In this document: one piece after another, positions 46,306 through 56,003 of the stretch
How positions within the stretch are numbered: the first letter of the stretch is position 1
How the letters are laid out: every line of letters starts with the position of its first letter
NCBI RefSeq assembly: GCF_025370875.1
Contig: NZ_JAMXFD010000007.1
Coordinates: forward strand, 1 to 64,000
DNA length: 64,000 nucleotides
Direction: 5' to 3'
Source: Laspinema palackyanum D2c
GTDB lineage: Bacteria > Cyanobacteriota > Cyanobacteriia > Cyanobacteriales > Laspinemataceae
Notes under the pieces: generated by a model
What the model saw: the letters and a program-made list of their open reading frames with translations, nothing else
Databases searched by the model: none
What the model was told of the DNA's origin: nothing
Translations under genes and position numbers: made by a program

Positions 46306-47568
46306 ATGGCAATGGTCAGCCTCCCCGGACTCCGGGAGATGATTGACAGTATCTCTCAAGAGCGAAACTTACCGAAGCAAGCCGTGCAAGCGGCACTGAG
46401 GGAAGCGCTTTTGAAAGGATACGAGCGCTACAGGCGCACGATTAGTATGGAAAAGATCCATTTCGATGAACACTTCTTCGATAATTTTGAAATCGAACTG
46501 GATATTGCAGAAGAAGGCTTTCGGGTCCTCTCTACAAAGACCATTGTGGAATTGGTCAGTAGTGGGGACCATGAGATTTCTTTAAAAGAGGTTCAGGAAG
46601 TCGCCGACGAAGCTCAACTGGGGGATACGGTGGTTTTGGATGTGACCCCAGACCAACGAGAATTTGGTCGAATGGCTGCGATTCAGACCAAGCAGGTGCT
46701 CCAGCAAAAGCTGCGGGATCAACAGCGCAAGATTGTGCAGGAAGAGTTTGAGGACTTAGAAAGCACGGTGTTGCAAGGGCGAGTCCTGCGATTCGATCGC
46801 CAGTCGGTGATTCTGGCCGTGAATAGTGGGTTTGGGCAACCGGAAGTGGAGGCGGAACTGCCAAAACGGGAACAGTTGCCGAACGATAATTATCGCGCGA
46901 ACACGACTATCAAGGTGTACTTGAAGAAAGTGCGGGAAGGCCCCAGCCGAGGCCCTCAGTTGTTGGTGTCTCGGGCGGATGCTGGGTTGGTGGTTTATCT
47001 GTTTGCCAACGAAGTGCCGGAAATTGAGGATGAGGTCGTGAGGATTGTCGCCGTAGCGCGGGAAGCCAATCCTCCCTCCCGTCATGTGGGACCCCGGACG
47101 AAAATAGCCGTGGATACCCTAGAGCGGGATGTAGACCCGGTGGGAGCCTGTATTGGAGCGCGGGGATCGCGGATCCAAGTCGTGGTCAACGAATTACGGG
47201 GAGAAAAAATCGACGTGATTCGGTGGTCACCGGATCCAGCGACTTATATTGCGAATGCGCTGAGTCCGGCTAAAGTGGATGAAGTCCGATTGGTGAATCC
47301 CGAAGCGAGACAGGCTCATGTTTTGGTTCCCGAGGATCAGTTGAGTTTGGCGATCGGGAAAGAAGGCCAGAATGTCCGTTTGGCAGCACGGTTAACTGGA
47401 TGGAAAATTGACATCAAGGATAGTGCGAAGTACGACTACGATTCTTCTTATGAGTCCTCTAGGGTTCAATCTTCCTACGAGGAAGAAGAGGACCTGGAGG
47501 AGGAAGTAGAGGAGTTAGATGAGCTAGAGGAAACTTCGACCGCCAGTTCAGTGCAAAGAACGGCTTGA
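46306..47568 (+). CDS. nusA: Transcription termination/antitermination factor NusA
   Basis: 420 residues. The N-terminal RNA polymerase-binding domain (1-125) begins MAMVSLPGLREMIDSISQERNLPKQAVQAALREALLKGYERYRR; an S1 domain follows (about 130-200, VLQGRVLRFDRQSVILAV) and two KH domains (about 225-365, VGACIGARGSRIQVVVNELRGEKIDVI; LAIGKEGQNVRLAARLTGWKIDI). The acidic tail (about 380-410, EEEEDLEEEVEELDELEE) stands in place of the C-terminal AR repeats of proteobacterial NusA, as in other cyanobacteria. I choose the ATG at 46306: GGAGG at 46293-46297 lies 8 nt upstream, while the frame open further upstream has no ribosome site and includes a dispersed palindrome. Confidence 0.95.
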   Translation: MAMVSLPGLREMIDSISQERNLPKQAVQAALREALLKGYERYRRTISMEKIHFDEHFFDNFEIELDIAEEGFRVLSTKTIVELVSSGDHEISLKEVQEVADEAQLGDTVVLDVTPDQREFGRMAAIQTKQVLQQKLRDQQRKIVQEEFEDLESTVLQGRVLRFDRQSVILAVNSGFGQPEVEAELPKREQLPNDNYRANTTIKVYLKKVREGPSRGPQLLVSRADAGLVVYLFANEVPEIEDEVVRIVAVAREANPPSRHVGPRTKIAVDTLERDVDPVGACIGARGSRIQVVVNELRGEKIDVIRWSPDPATYIANALSPAKVDEVRLVNPEARQAHVLVPEDQLSLAIGKEGQNVRLAARLTGWKIDIKDSAKYDYDSSYESSRVQSSYEEEEDLEEEVEELDELEETSTASSVQRTA

Positions 47569-47782
47569 GGTTGAGGGGAAATCGCCCACTGCGCTTTCAG
47601 TCTGAGGGAAGCCTTCGGGATAACTAGAAGGCATCCAGGGGAACTATGGGAGGGAGAACTCCCCAGGGAGCTTGGAGTAAAGCATTGGGGAAAGACGCTC
47701 ATAGGGGGACTTGACCCGAAGAAGCGTCTCTTGCAAATCCGATTCAATTCGTCGGAAGGACAAACCGAAGCGCCGTCATCTC

Positions 47783-48070
47783 ATGAAACCAAACTACCGA
47801 CGTTGTATTAGTTGCCGTAAAGTTGCACCGAAAGAAGCCTTCTGGCGTATCGTCAAACTCTACCCATCGGATCAGGTACAATTAGATACAGGTATGGGGC
47901 GTTCGGCCTATCTTTGTCCAGAAGCCTCTTGCCTGAAAACGGCTCAAAAGAAAAATAGACTGGGGCGATCGCTTAAAGCAGCGGTTCCCCCGGAACTGTA
48001 TTCCAACCTATGGCAACGGTTACCCCTGAGCGCTCAATCCGAGCACCGGGGAGCAACCCCAACCCAATAA
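47783..48070 (+). CDS. ylxR: YlxR family RNA-binding protein
   Basis: About 95 residues. The DUF448/YlxR core is MKPNYRRCISCRKVAPKEAFWRIVKL with the two-Cys CxxC element and the basic face, then GRSAYLCPEASCLKTAQKKNRLGRSL with the GRSAYLC signature. YlxR (RnpM) lies between nusA and infB in most bacteria; in some Firmicutes it binds RNase P RNA and modulates it. I start at the ATG at 47783, which gives the usual family N-terminus; a TTG 24 codons earlier keeps the frame open but adds residues unlike the family. No strong Shine-Dalgarno is visible for either. Confidence 0.88.
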   Translation: MKPNYRRCISCRKVAPKEAFWRIVKLYPSDQVQLDTGMGRSAYLCPEASCLKTAQKKNRLGRSLKAAVPPELYSNLWQRLPLSAQSEHRGATPTQ

Positions 48071-48476
48071 CAACCCCAACTCAATTAGACCTCCCGGAGT
48101 TATCCCCCTCCTTTGAACCCCAAAAAACAACCCCACCCTATAGACCCTAACATCCCCAGTTCTATAGAAATTCGTGCAAGACTAGAACAGAAGACGCGGT
48201 TTCGCCTGAACCGGCGAAGCACCGTGGCTGATGTGGGAGACGAGCGTGCGGCTCTCTCGATATGCGGTTGTCCGTTGGTATCCCAGCCGGTCAACAATAA
48301 CGCCCAAAAAGCCGATGCCATTAACGGGTTCTGTCGGTCTCCCGGCGGCGATCGCACTAAAAGACCGGCTCGACCCTCTTCGATTCAAACATTAAGCTTG
48401 GGAAAAACCTGAAAACTCAGCGTTAAAAATCCCAAGATCCACAATCGAAGGGCGGGATCCGCCGTTCGGAGGTTTT
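48071..48476. other. ylxR-infB spacer
   Basis: 406 bp. Frames on both strands (48113-48412 plus, 48100-48357 minus) are open but have no recognisable product, no ribosome site and biased composition. A CGGAGG at 48467-48472 serves infB. I see no terminator, so infB may be read through from nusA or have its own promoter here. Confidence 0.4.
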
Positions 48477-51400
48477 ATGAACAACGGAAAAGTGAGAATA
48501 TACGAGTTATCACGGGAATTGAATTTGGAAAACAGAGACATTTTGGCAGTTTGCGAACAACTGAACATTCCAGTTAAAAGCCACAGTAGTACCATCTCAG
48601 AAGATGAGGCCCAGCGCATCGAAAAATTCGTCATGAATCATCCAGAAAAAGCGAATGGAGCCGCCAAAACCAAAGAAAAACAAGCGGCCTCAGAACTGGG
48701 AAACCCCTCAAACGCTAAGAAAAAACAGGAAATTTTGGAAATCCGAAAACAACCTTACCGCAATAATAACAATCAAGTTGGGGGACAAACCCTATTAGAA
48801 GACAGTGGCTTCCCCAATGCCCACAGCTCATCCGATGCCAATCAAAATAAGCAGATGATGTTGAATCGACCTGTGCGTAGTAACGACAGCGATCCCAGTC
48901 TACCGGACTCCCAAAACCTAGAAGAGGAATTCTCCGCTCAGGACGAGGCCAATACTCCGGCCCTCGCCCCAGAGCGCAACCCAGAGCGGGTCTCGGAACC
49001 CCAAGGGGATCACAGGGACGGCAATAATCCGATCTCTGAGGAAGAATTGCAAGAACTGCAAGCTCCCCCCGTCCGCCCCGTCCGTTCCTCTGAACGGAAA
49101 ATTGACTCCGGTAAATTGGACCGACCTGTACTCAAACCCCCGTCCAAGAAAGACGACAGTCCCTCCCCAGCAGCGGCGAAAACTCCTAGCCCCAGTAGCC
49201 CAGGAGCGCCTCGCGCAGCCAAGCCCGGAGCGCCCACTCGCCCAGCGCCCTCTGCGCCCTCTGCGCCCTCTGCGCCGACCCCATCCGTCAGTAAGGAAGG
49301 GGATTCCCGTCGAGAAAGTCCCCAGGCTGGGATTGCACCTAAGCCGAAACCCGTGACGGAACTCGTGCGCCCCCGTCGCTCCGGGCCAGGGGATACTGTC
49401 ATTGCCAAAGGCAAGGATTTACGCGATCGCGCCTCGTCGGATGAAGACGTCTCTAACACTGAGCCGGAATCCTTCTCTGAGGACGATAACGAAACTCCAC
49501 GTCCTCAACTGAAAGCTCCCCCTCGTCCTCCCAAGCGTTTGAAAAAACGCAAGGAAGAAGAAGACGAAATGCAAGACTTAGATGAAAAAGCCGGTAAGGG
49601 CGTGGCCAAATCTAAGCGGCGACTCAAGCCTCTGGCTGATGAGGATGATGATGACTATGAAAGCGATTTAGATACGGATGAATCCTCAGATACCGCTCTG
49701 AGCCTGTCGATCGCCCGTCCGCCTAAACCCAAAACGGCCCCGGCTCCCCGGACTGGTGCCATCATTACCGCCCGTCAAACCAAAAAACCCAATACCAATC
49801 GCGACTCTTCCGGCAGTAGTAAATCTCGGGGCCGTCGTCAAGAAAAAACTGAGAAAAAAGAACGTCCAGACCATATTGTCATCACTCAAGCGATGACTGT
49901 CCGAGAACTGGCTAATGCCTTGGCTGTTCCTGAAACCGATATCGTCAAAACCCTCTTCTTCAAAGGGATTGCCGTTAACATCACTCAAACCCTGGATATT
50001 CCCTCGGCCAAAATGGTCGCCGAAGAACTAGAGGTCACCGTCGAGATCGCCGTCGCTGAATCCGAAGCGAAAAAGGTCAGCGAGATGATCGATATCAGCG
50101 ACCTGGAAAGCCTCCAGATTCGTCCGCCTGTAGTGACGATTATGGGCCACGTGGACCACGGAAAAACGACCCTCCTCGACTCCATTCGGAAAACGAAGGT
50201 GGCTCAAGGAGAAGCCGGTGGGATTACCCAACATATCGGGGCCTATCATGTCGATGTGGAACATAAAGGCAATATGCATCAAGTCGTCTTCCTGGATACT
50301 CCGGGTCACGAAGCCTTTACGGCAATGCGTGCTCGCGGAACCCGGGTGACGGATATTGCGGTTCTTGTTGTAGCTGCGGATGATGGGGTCCAACCTCAAA
50401 CGATTGAGGCGATTAGCCATGCCAAAGCGGCTAAAGTGCCGATTGTAGTTGCCATCAACAAAATCGATAAGCCGGATTCTGATTTAAACCGTGTTAAGCA
50501 GGAACTGATGAATTACGGTCTGGTCCCCGAAGAATTCGGCGGAGACACGATTATGGTTCCGGTGAGTGCGATTCAAGGGCAGAACTTGGATACCCTGCTA
50601 GAGATGATTATCTTGGTGGCAGAAATCGAAGAAATCTCGGCTAACCCCAATCGCGCCGCGAAAGGGACCGTGATTGAGGCCCATTTGGATAAAGCTCGCG
50701 GTCCGGTGGCTACCCTGCTGGTGCAAAATGGCACCCTGCATATTGGGGATATTTTGGTCGCAGGCTCCACAATGGGTAAAGTCCGGGCAATGGTGGGCGA
50801 TCGCGGCGATCGCGTCGAAGTCGCTACCCCGTCCTTTGCTGTCGAAGTCTTGGGCTTAAACGAGGTCCCCTCTGCCGGGGATGAGTTCGATGTCTTCCCG
50901 AATGAAAAAGATGCTCGGGCCGTTGCTGACGATCGCGCCGATGTCAATCGCGAAACTCGTCTCAATCAAGCCCTCAACTCTCGTCGGGTCACCCTCAACA
51001 GCCTCAGCGCTCGCGCTCAAGAAGGTCAGCTCAAAGAACTCAACCTGATTCTGAAAGCCGACGTTCAAGGCTCCATCGAAGCCATCATTGGCTCCTTAAA
51101 ACAACTCCCCCAAAATGAAGTCCAAGTCCGCGTCCTCTTGGCCGCGCCTGGAGAAGTCTCCGAAACAGACGTTGACCTCGCTGCCGCTTCTGATGCAGTG
51201 ATTGTTGGGTTTAACACCACCTTCGCCAGCGGTGCACGTCAGGCTGCTGACCGCGCTGGGGTTGATGTTCGCGAATACAACATCATCTATAACCTCCTGG
51301 ATGATATCCAAGGGGCAATGGAAGGTCTCCTGGATCCTGAATTGATTGAGGAACCCCTCGGTCAGGCCGAAGTCCGGGTGGTCTTCCAAATCGGTCGCGG

Positions 51401-51650
51401 TGCTGTCGCAGGCTGTTATGTGCTCTCCGGTAAAATGATCCGTAACTGTAAGGTGCGGGTTCATCGCAAGGGAGAGGTCATCTATGAAGGTGTTCTCGAC
51501 TCTCTCAAACGGGTTAAGGATGATGCCAAGGAAGTCAATAGTGGCTTTGAATGCGGTATCGGTATTGATAAGTTCAGTACCTGGCTCGAAGGAGATACCA
51601 TCGAAGCCTATCGGATGGTCACCAAGCGCCGCACTCTTTCCCCCGCTTAA
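48477..51650 (+). CDS. infB: Translation initiation factor IF-2
   Basis: 1057 residues; GTPase that places fMet-tRNA on the 30S subunit and drives subunit joining. Order: IF2_N-type domain at 1-60 ([36 protein letters not shown]), a very long charged/Pro-Ala low-complexity region (about 60-465, including [10 protein letters not shown]), a second IF2_N domain (about 475-525, [25 protein letters not shown]), then the GTPase domain with GHVDHGKT (557-564), DTPGH (607-611) and NKID (661-664), and domains II-IV ending in [10 protein letters not shown] and a domain IV barrel. CGGAGG at 48467-48472 lies 4 nt before the ATG. Long N-terminal extensions are usual in cyanobacterial IF-2. Confidence 0.98.
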   Translation: MNNGKVRIYELSRELNLENRDILAVCEQLNIPVKSHSSTISEDEAQRIEKFVMNHPEKANGAAKTKEKQAASELGNPSNAKKKQEILEIRKQPYRNNNNQVGGQTLLEDSGFPNAHSSSDANQNKQMMLNRPVRSNDSDPSLPDSQNLEEEFSAQDEANTPALAPERNPERVSEPQGDHRDGNNPISEEELQELQAPPVRPVRSSERKIDSGKLDRPVLKPPSKKDDSPSPAAAKTPSPSSPGAPRAAKPGAPTRPAPSAPSAPSAPTPSVSKEGDSRRESPQAGIAPKPKPVTELVRPRRSGPGDTVIAKGKDLRDRASSDEDVSNTEPESFSEDDNETPRPQLKAPPRPPKRLKKRKEEEDEMQDLDEKAGKGVAKSKRRLKPLADEDDDDYESDLDTDESSDTALSLSIARPPKPKTAPAPRTGAIITARQTKKPNTNRDSSGSSKSRGRRQEKTEKKERPDHIVITQAMTVRELANALAVPETDIVKTLFFKGIAVNITQTLDIPSAKMVAEELEVTVEIAVAESEAKKVSEMIDISDLESLQIRPPVVTIMGHVDHGKTTLLDSIRKTKVAQGEAGGITQHIGAYHVDVEHKGNMHQVVFLDTPGHEAFTAMRARGTRVTDIAVLVVAADDGVQPQTIEAISHAKAAKVPIVVAINKIDKPDSDLNRVKQELMNYGLVPEEFGGDTIMVPVSAIQGQNLDTLLEMIILVAEIEEISANPNRAAKGTVIEAHLDKARGPVATLLVQNGTLHIGDILVAGSTMGKVRAMVGDRGDRVEVATPSFAVEVLGLNEVPSAGDEFDVFPNEKDARAVADDRADVNRETRLNQALNSRRVTLNSLSARAQEGQLKELNLILKADVQGSIEAIIGSLKQLPQNEVQVRVLLAAPGEVSETDVDLAAASDAVIVGFNTTFASGARQAADRAGVDVREYNIIYNLLDDIQGAMEGLLDPELIEEPLGQAEVRVVFQIGRGAVAGCYVLSGKMIRNCKVRVHRKGEVIYEGVLDSLKRVKDDAKEVNSGFECGIGIDKFSTWLEGDTIEAYRMVTKRRTLSPA

Positions 51651-51702
51651 CGGTGGGCAGAAAGTGTCCCAACTTAAGGGTGAAGGGTAAAGGAGATTGC
51701 AA

Positions 51703-51740
51703 CCGTCATTTGTCATTTGTCGGTTGTCATTTGTCGGTTG
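51703..51740 (+). repeat. gtcatttgtcggtt short tandem repeat
   Basis: Imperfect tandem units of gtcatttgtc and ggttgtcatttgtc follow infB. The same string occurs at 44938-44958, so it is a dispersed short tandem repeat family. Confidence 0.7.
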
Positions 51741-51743
51741 TTA

Positions 51744-51792
51744 TCCTTCATCCTTCATCCTTCATCCTTCATCCTTCATCCTTCATCCTTCA
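51744..51792 (+). repeat. Seven perfect tccttca heptamers
   Basis: 49 bp of exact heptanucleotide tandem repeat (a cyanobacterial STRR) ending 21 bp before the ATG at 51814. It occupies the 5' region of the membrane-protein gene. Confidence 0.92.
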
Positions 51793-51813
51793 TCCCTAAT
51801 TCTTGATCGTTTC

Positions 51814-52494
51814 ATGGTTTCTTTTCGTTCTGATCCCTATTTTTGGATTCATCTAGCCGGTGCGGCGGCGGTTCCCCTGTTTCTGGAACTGACTTGGGTC
51901 GGTTTGTCCGTGGGTGACCCTCTGTTCTCCGGTGGTTTGGAATTGCTGTTGGTTGCGGCAGTCGGCCTGTTGCCCCTGTTATGGATGCAATGGACGCGCC
52001 CGTTCTATATTTTTAGTTTGCTGTTCGTGGCGATCGCGCCCCAATATTTAACAGAAGAACAACGACGGATCCTCAGCTTATTTTTAAGAGCGCGGAATCG
52101 TTGGTTGGCCCTATTGGTTCCGGTGGGATTAGTTGCTATTCTCTGGAATCTTTATCTGTGGTCCCCCGTCGCTGCGGGGATTGCTGCTTATTTACCCCAA
52201 TCGCATCTTTTCGGACTGGCGATCGCCTCCCTTGGCTTTTTCGGCGCGAATCTCTTTCTACAGGTCCCCGTGAGCGTCCTCGCCGTCTTGCTCACCCCAG
52301 AACCTACCTTTGCCGCCACATCCCCGGTTCCGGTGGACCAACTTCCCCGAGTTTTTACCATCCCCGGTTGGAAAGTCCAGAAAATTTTACCCCTACCCCC
52401 CCTTGAGGTCGAATTGGCTTCTCCTCAACCCATTTCTGACCCCATTCCACCCCCGGTGGACCCTCCGGTTCCCCCTGAAAACTCGGAAGCCTAA
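51814..52494 (+). CDS. Low-complexity-tail membrane protein
   Basis: About 226 residues. Four to five hydrophobic segments (for example AGAAAVPLFLELTWVGL, LELLLVAAVGLLPLLWM, FYIFSLLFVAIAP, WLALLVPVGLVAILWNLYLW, LFGLAIASLGFFGANLFLQVP) are followed by a Pro-rich disordered tail (about 190-226, PPPVDPPVPPE). Cyanobacteria often have such a protein right after infB, annotated as low-complexity tail membrane protein; the function is unknown. I choose the ATG at 51814 (MVSFRSDPYFWIH). The frame stays open for 39 codons upstream, but that part is the heptamer repeat, which would encode PSSFILH units and is unlikely to be protein. Confidence 0.82.
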   Translation: MVSFRSDPYFWIHLAGAAAVPLFLELTWVGLSVGDPLFSGGLELLLVAAVGLLPLLWMQWTRPFYIFSLLFVAIAPQYLTEEQRRILSLFLRARNRWLALLVPVGLVAILWNLYLWSPVAAGIAAYLPQSHLFGLAIASLGFFGANLFLQVPVSVLAVLLTPEPTFAATSPVPVDQLPRVFTIPGWKVQKILPLPPLEVELASPQPISDPIPPPVDPPVPPENSEA

Positions 52495-52535
52495 CCCCAC
52501 AGGGCACTCACTCCTTCATCCTTCCCAATGATTTA

Positions 52536-52656
52536 GGCCACTCCAAAAAATAAAATACCCAAAACGTTCGTAGTGACTCCTTAGATTGAGTCAAAAAAAT
52601 GCAACCCCTGAAGGGGGGACGTTGAACGGTTGGATGATTTATTTTTTGCAATCCCC
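52536..52656. mobile_element. MITE-like element, family A copy 1
   Basis: About 120 bp with imperfect terminal inverted repeats: ggccactccaaaaaataaa at the left and, read inversely from the right, ggggattgcaaaaaataaa. Inside is cgttcgtagtgactcctt. TA-like bases flank both ends. The 55412-55533 element has the same ends and core. It encodes nothing. Confidence 0.65.
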
Positions 52657-52684
52657 TTATGCAACTCTATAAATACCCCGGAAT

Positions 52685-52718
52685 AAAAAAGTAGAGACGC
52701 GAAATTTCGCGTCTCTAC
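52685..52718 (-). terminator. 28-bp perfect palindrome plus T-run (minus strand)
   Basis: 52691-52718 is a perfect palindrome with gtagagacgcgaaa as its left half; on the minus strand it is followed by TTTTTT (52690-52685). It lies 65 bp past the DUF1400 stop and should terminate that gene. Palindromes of this gtagagacgcgaaa type are widely iterated in cyanobacteria. Confidence 0.8.
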
Positions 52719-52783
52719 CAACTTTTAAAATATTGAAATGAGAGTCAGGTTTCTTCAAACCTAATCAATTTTATTACTCCCCT

Positions 52784-53338
52784 TTAAAACGGTAACTTTT
52801 CCAGAAAACTTAGCTTGTTATAAACTCGAATTAAACTCTGCACATCTACTTCTACCGTTTGTGCAGGGTAATTTTCAATCAATTCCACCACACTAATCTG
52901 CCCATCTTCCGCTGCTGAGAGAACCAAAGAAGCCCGCAGAGCCTGACCGCTCAACTGACCCGAAGGAGTCTGAATCATGTCCCCCATTTCATCTAACACA
53001 CGCTTACCCAGACGATTATTCAGTGCTCGGTCTAAAAATCGCGGACTCAGGGAAATTGAGCGGTTTAAATGATTCCGAACCTCATCAGGATTTTGACTCG
53101 ATAAGCGCATATACGATCGCAACGAGAAAGACAAATCTCCCGTCTCAGCAAACCTAGATAAGTCAGCCACGGACACAGGCGCTCGCATCGGTCCATATTT
53201 GAGAATAATTTCTTCAGCCGCATTAGCGCTGCTTGGGGAAAGCATTCCTTCTCCCACTCCCAACAGAGCAATCCCCAGAGTTCCAACCTGAATAATCCGA
53301 CGCAAAACAGACAACATGGATAGGCGCATTTTTACCAT
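52784..53338 (-). CDS. DUF1400-domain secreted protein
   Basis: 184 residues. A signal peptide (residues 1-40: MVKMRLSMLSVLRRIIQVGTL, cleavage near ANA-AEE) is followed by a DUF1400 domain (IILKYGPMRAPVSVADLSRFAETGDLSFSLRSYMRL, then the helical VRNHLNRSISLSPRFLDRALNNRLGKRVLDEMGDMI). In cyanobacteria DUF1400 often precedes an alpha/beta hydrolase domain on the same chain; here it stands alone, with no Ser hydrolase motif (GxSxG). It could be a cut-down version or an independent small family member. It is divergent from the SLH-protein gene. Confidence 0.82.
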   Translation of the reverse strand: MVKMRLSMLSVLRRIIQVGTLGIALLGVGEGMLSPSSANAAEEIILKYGPMRAPVSVADLSRFAETGDLSFSLRSYMRLSSQNPDEVRNHLNRSISLSPRFLDRALNNRLGKRVLDEMGDMIQTPSGQLSGQALRASLVLSAAEDGQISVVELIENYPAQTVEVDVQSLIRVYNKLSFLEKLPF

Positions 53339-53722
53339 TTTAATCAGTGAGTTTATAGGCTAAAGACGAAGAATTTACAGAAGAGGTTTCTGCCTTGGTA
53401 AAGCAGATTGACCTAGAGTTTTCATCCCCTAAACCGCTGGTCGAATTTCTACAAAACCCCCAGTAAAATTTCCCGGAAAACAAGAGGAATCAACGAGTTG
53501 ATTGGATCATAATTAAGTCTCTTGCAGAACATTTGGACAGGAGGGGACAACCCGGAGAAAAAAGCGGGTTTTTGGCCCTTTCTTCGTGGCCCAGCCAGCC
53601 TGAATCTTGTCAAAAAACTGGCTTGGTCTGCCCTCTACTGGACCGACCTCCTAGGGATTTAATTTCATCCCAACTGCGTTAATGTAAGCGCCTGTGGGGT
53701 TAACCTAAGTCTAACAACTTTC
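53339..53722. other. Divergent promoter region, DUF1400/SLH genes
   Basis: 384 bp between divergent genes. Both promoters must lie here. I see no consensus -35/-10 pair that I would defend, and no coding frame. Confidence 0.35.
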
Positions 53723-55411
53723 ATGTTTTACCAGAATAGGACCCATCAGCAGATGAGCAAGCAACTTTCTTTTTTGAGGTTACAACCGGCGAGTTTGGGT
53801 CAGGGTCCCGTGACCCTGAGATTTAGCCTGACCCTGGTAACCGCCCTGGTTTTAGGAGTAGGAGTAGTGACGGTTCCCGAATCCGGGGCCAACTCCGTCC
53901 CCCGGATGGCACAGTCCTCGGGAGTGCAGAGGGCCCAAATTCCGGCGAATGCTAGAGTCGTCTATGTTAATCCGGTTTTAGGAAGCGATCGCCCCGATGC
54001 AGGCAGCAGTGAAGGGTCCGCCTATCAGAGTATTACTTATGCCCTCTCCCAAGCCACCTCTGGCACTGTGATTCAGTTGGCCCCTGGGAGTTACACCAAG
54101 GATACCGAAACTTTTCCTCTGACCCTGCGCCCGGGGGTTATGCTGCGCGGGGATGAAGATAAGAAAGGGCAGAACGTGCGGATTATTGGGGGTGGTAGCT
54201 TTAGCAGTCCCACCTTTGCGGTTCAAAATGTGGCCATTGTCACGGCTACCGATAGCACGATCTCCGGGGTCGCGGTCACCAACCCCAACACCCGGGGAAC
54301 GGGCATCTGGATCGAATCGGGAGCAGCAACGGTTCGTAATAGTACCTTTACCAATAATTTGCGCGAGGGTATTTTCGTCACCGGGACTTCCACGCCCCTG
54401 ATTGAAAATAGCGTGTTTACGGAAAACGATGGAAATGGGATTTCTATTGCGCGATCGGCAAAAGGGGAAGTTCGGGGAAATGTTTTTCAGGACACGGGTT
54501 TTGGCTTGGCGATCGGGGATTCATCCGCCCCGATGATTGTGGATAACCGGATCCTGCAAAATATTGATGGGGTGGTGGTGTCGAATTCGGCGAAACCGAT
54601 CTTTCGCAATAACGTGATTGAGAATAATGAACGGGATGGGATTGTGGTGATCGGGGATGCCTTGCCGGATTTAGGGACTGCCGAATCTGAGGGCAAAAAT
54701 TACATCCGAAGTAACACCCGCTATGACCTTTATAATGCCACCCGCAACAATACGATTCTGGCGGTGGGGAATGATATTGATGGGAGTCGGATCTCCGGGG
54801 CGGTGGAGTTTGTAGCAGCAACGATCGCCGCAGGATTTCGGGATATTGGGGGTCACTGGGCACAACCTTATATCGAAGCGTTGGCAACTAAAGGGGTGAT
54901 TGCGGGATTTAATGATGGGACATTTCGTCCGAATGAGCGGGTGACCCGTGCTCAGTTTGCGGCGATCGTCAATAAAGCGTTTACTGCCCGGTCAAATCAG
55001 GCTTGTTCAGCGTTTGCCGATGTTCGGAGTAATTTCTGGGGCTTTGAGGCGATTCAAACCGCTTGTCGGGGTGGGTTTTTAACGGGATATCCGGGAAATC
55101 AGTTCCGTCCGGAACAGCAGATTCCTCGGGTTCAGGTGCTGGTGGCCCTAGCCAGTGGGTTGGGATTGCGTTCTGAGAATACAGAGGTGTTATCGGTGTT
55201 TTCGGATATGAGTGGGATTCCCGACTGGGCGCAGACAGCGATCGCCGGGGCGACGGAACAGGGGTTGGTGGTGAATTATCCAATTCGCGATCGCCTCAAT
55301 CCCAGCCAAGAGGCAACCCGCGCTGAGGTGGCGGCTTTTGTGTACCAGGCCCTCGTGAATGCGGGTCAAGCCGAAGCGATCGCCTCTCCTTATCTGGTGA
55401 TGGCTCCTTAA
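53723..55411 (+). CDS. DUF1565 beta-helix protein with SLH domains
   Basis: 562 residues, exported and probably cell-surface attached. A signal/anchor segment lies at about 33-52 (FSLTLVTALVLGVGVVTVP). Residues about 77-330 form a right-handed parallel beta-helix of the DUF1565 type (VVYVNPVLGSDRPDAGSSEGSAYQSITYALSQA, then repeated NxI/FxxNxxxGI turns). Three S-layer-homology motifs follow (about 372-545): FRDIGGHWAQPYIEALATKGVIAGFNDGTFRPNERVTRAQFA, a second with Cys pair, and a third (FSDMSGIPDWAQTAIAGATEQGLV). SLH domains bind cell-wall polysaccharide, and in cyanobacterial porins the peptidoglycan. The beta-helix may bind or modify polysaccharide; no catalytic residues are identified. Confidence 0.9.
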   Translation: MFYQNRTHQQMSKQLSFLRLQPASLGQGPVTLRFSLTLVTALVLGVGVVTVPESGANSVPRMAQSSGVQRAQIPANARVVYVNPVLGSDRPDAGSSEGSAYQSITYALSQATSGTVIQLAPGSYTKDTETFPLTLRPGVMLRGDEDKKGQNVRIIGGGSFSSPTFAVQNVAIVTATDSTISGVAVTNPNTRGTGIWIESGAATVRNSTFTNNLREGIFVTGTSTPLIENSVFTENDGNGISIARSAKGEVRGNVFQDTGFGLAIGDSSAPMIVDNRILQNIDGVVVSNSAKPIFRNNVIENNERDGIVVIGDALPDLGTAESEGKNYIRSNTRYDLYNATRNNTILAVGNDIDGSRISGAVEFVAATIAAGFRDIGGHWAQPYIEALATKGVIAGFNDGTFRPNERVTRAQFAAIVNKAFTARSNQACSAFADVRSNFWGFEAIQTACRGGFLTGYPGNQFRPEQQIPRVQVLVALASGLGLRSENTEVLSVFSDMSGIPDWAQTAIAGATEQGLVVNYPIRDRLNPSQEATRAEVAAFVYQALVNAGQAEAIASPYLVMAP

Positions 55412-55533
55412 GGGAACTCCAAAAAATAAAACCCGCAAAAAGTTCGTAGTAACCCCTTGACGGGGTTTCTTTAAAGATGACTCCATCAAGGAGTCACTAC
55501 GAACGTTTATATGATTTATTTGTTGGAAATCCC
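55412..55533. mobile_element. MITE-like element, family A copy 2
   Basis: 122 bp beginning on the base after the SLH-protein stop codon. Ends: gggaactccaaaaaataaa and, inversely, gggatttccaacaaataaa; TAA lies at both borders. Inside, gttcgtagt and actacgaac form a longer inverted repeat. It is the partner of 52536-52656. Confidence 0.7.
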
Positions 55534-55556
55534 TAATAGGGTCAGTAGGCTCAAAG

Positions 55557-55606
55557 GGAAAGCGCCGGTTTCTGCGATCGCAGCAACCGGCGCTTTCCTT
55601 ATCTTT
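55557..55606 (+). terminator. Strong intrinsic terminator after the SLH gene
   Basis: Fourteen-bp perfect arms ggaaagcgccggtt (55557-55570) and aaccggcgctttcc (55585-55598) enclose a loop with the HIP1 octamer; TTATCTTT follows. The MITE-like element sits between it and the gene. Confidence 0.8.
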
Positions 55607-56003
55607 AAGGTTTTATGTTTAGGGTCTTTATATTGGCTGACCCCATTTGAACTTTATTGATTTTGATTATGACCGGAATTTTTGCAAACCTGGAATTTCG
55701 TAATCTTTTCTTTAGATTTATACTCATGGGGCCAATTTGTATTTTTAAAAAACTTTTAATTATAAGCTCCATTGCCCTTAAGGGATAGTCCTGTGGAGAT
55801 TGTTTTACCTCACCGGCCACTCCTGGACAAATTAGATATTCTTATCAGGGGATCAGAAATATTGGAGGGAAACCCCCCGGGGGAGCATTAAGAGCGATAA
55901 GCCAGAAAAAGACTTGAGCCGCACAAATGGTCCCCAGCCCGGTAAATGAAAAGGGCGATCGTCCTCCCGACAGGAGCCGAACAATCGAGCGTTCTCGGTG
56001 GCT
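55607..56003. other. Intergenic region after the SLH gene
   Basis: About 400 bp to the PAM68-like gene. A 71-codon minus-strand frame (55605-55820) has no ribosome site or recognisable product. I see nothing else in it. Confidence 0.35.

Noticed and set aside
48113-48412. 99-codon frame between ylxR and infB
   Set aside because: Open on both strands at once, biased composition, and no known gene at this place in the conserved cluster.
51744-51792. Heptamer array considered as CRISPR
   Set aside because: Units are 7 bp without spacers; it is a simple tandem repeat. No CRISPR array or cas gene is in the window.
55605-55820. 71-codon minus-strand frame after the SLH gene
   Set aside because: No ribosome site, overlaps the terminator flank, unrecognised product.
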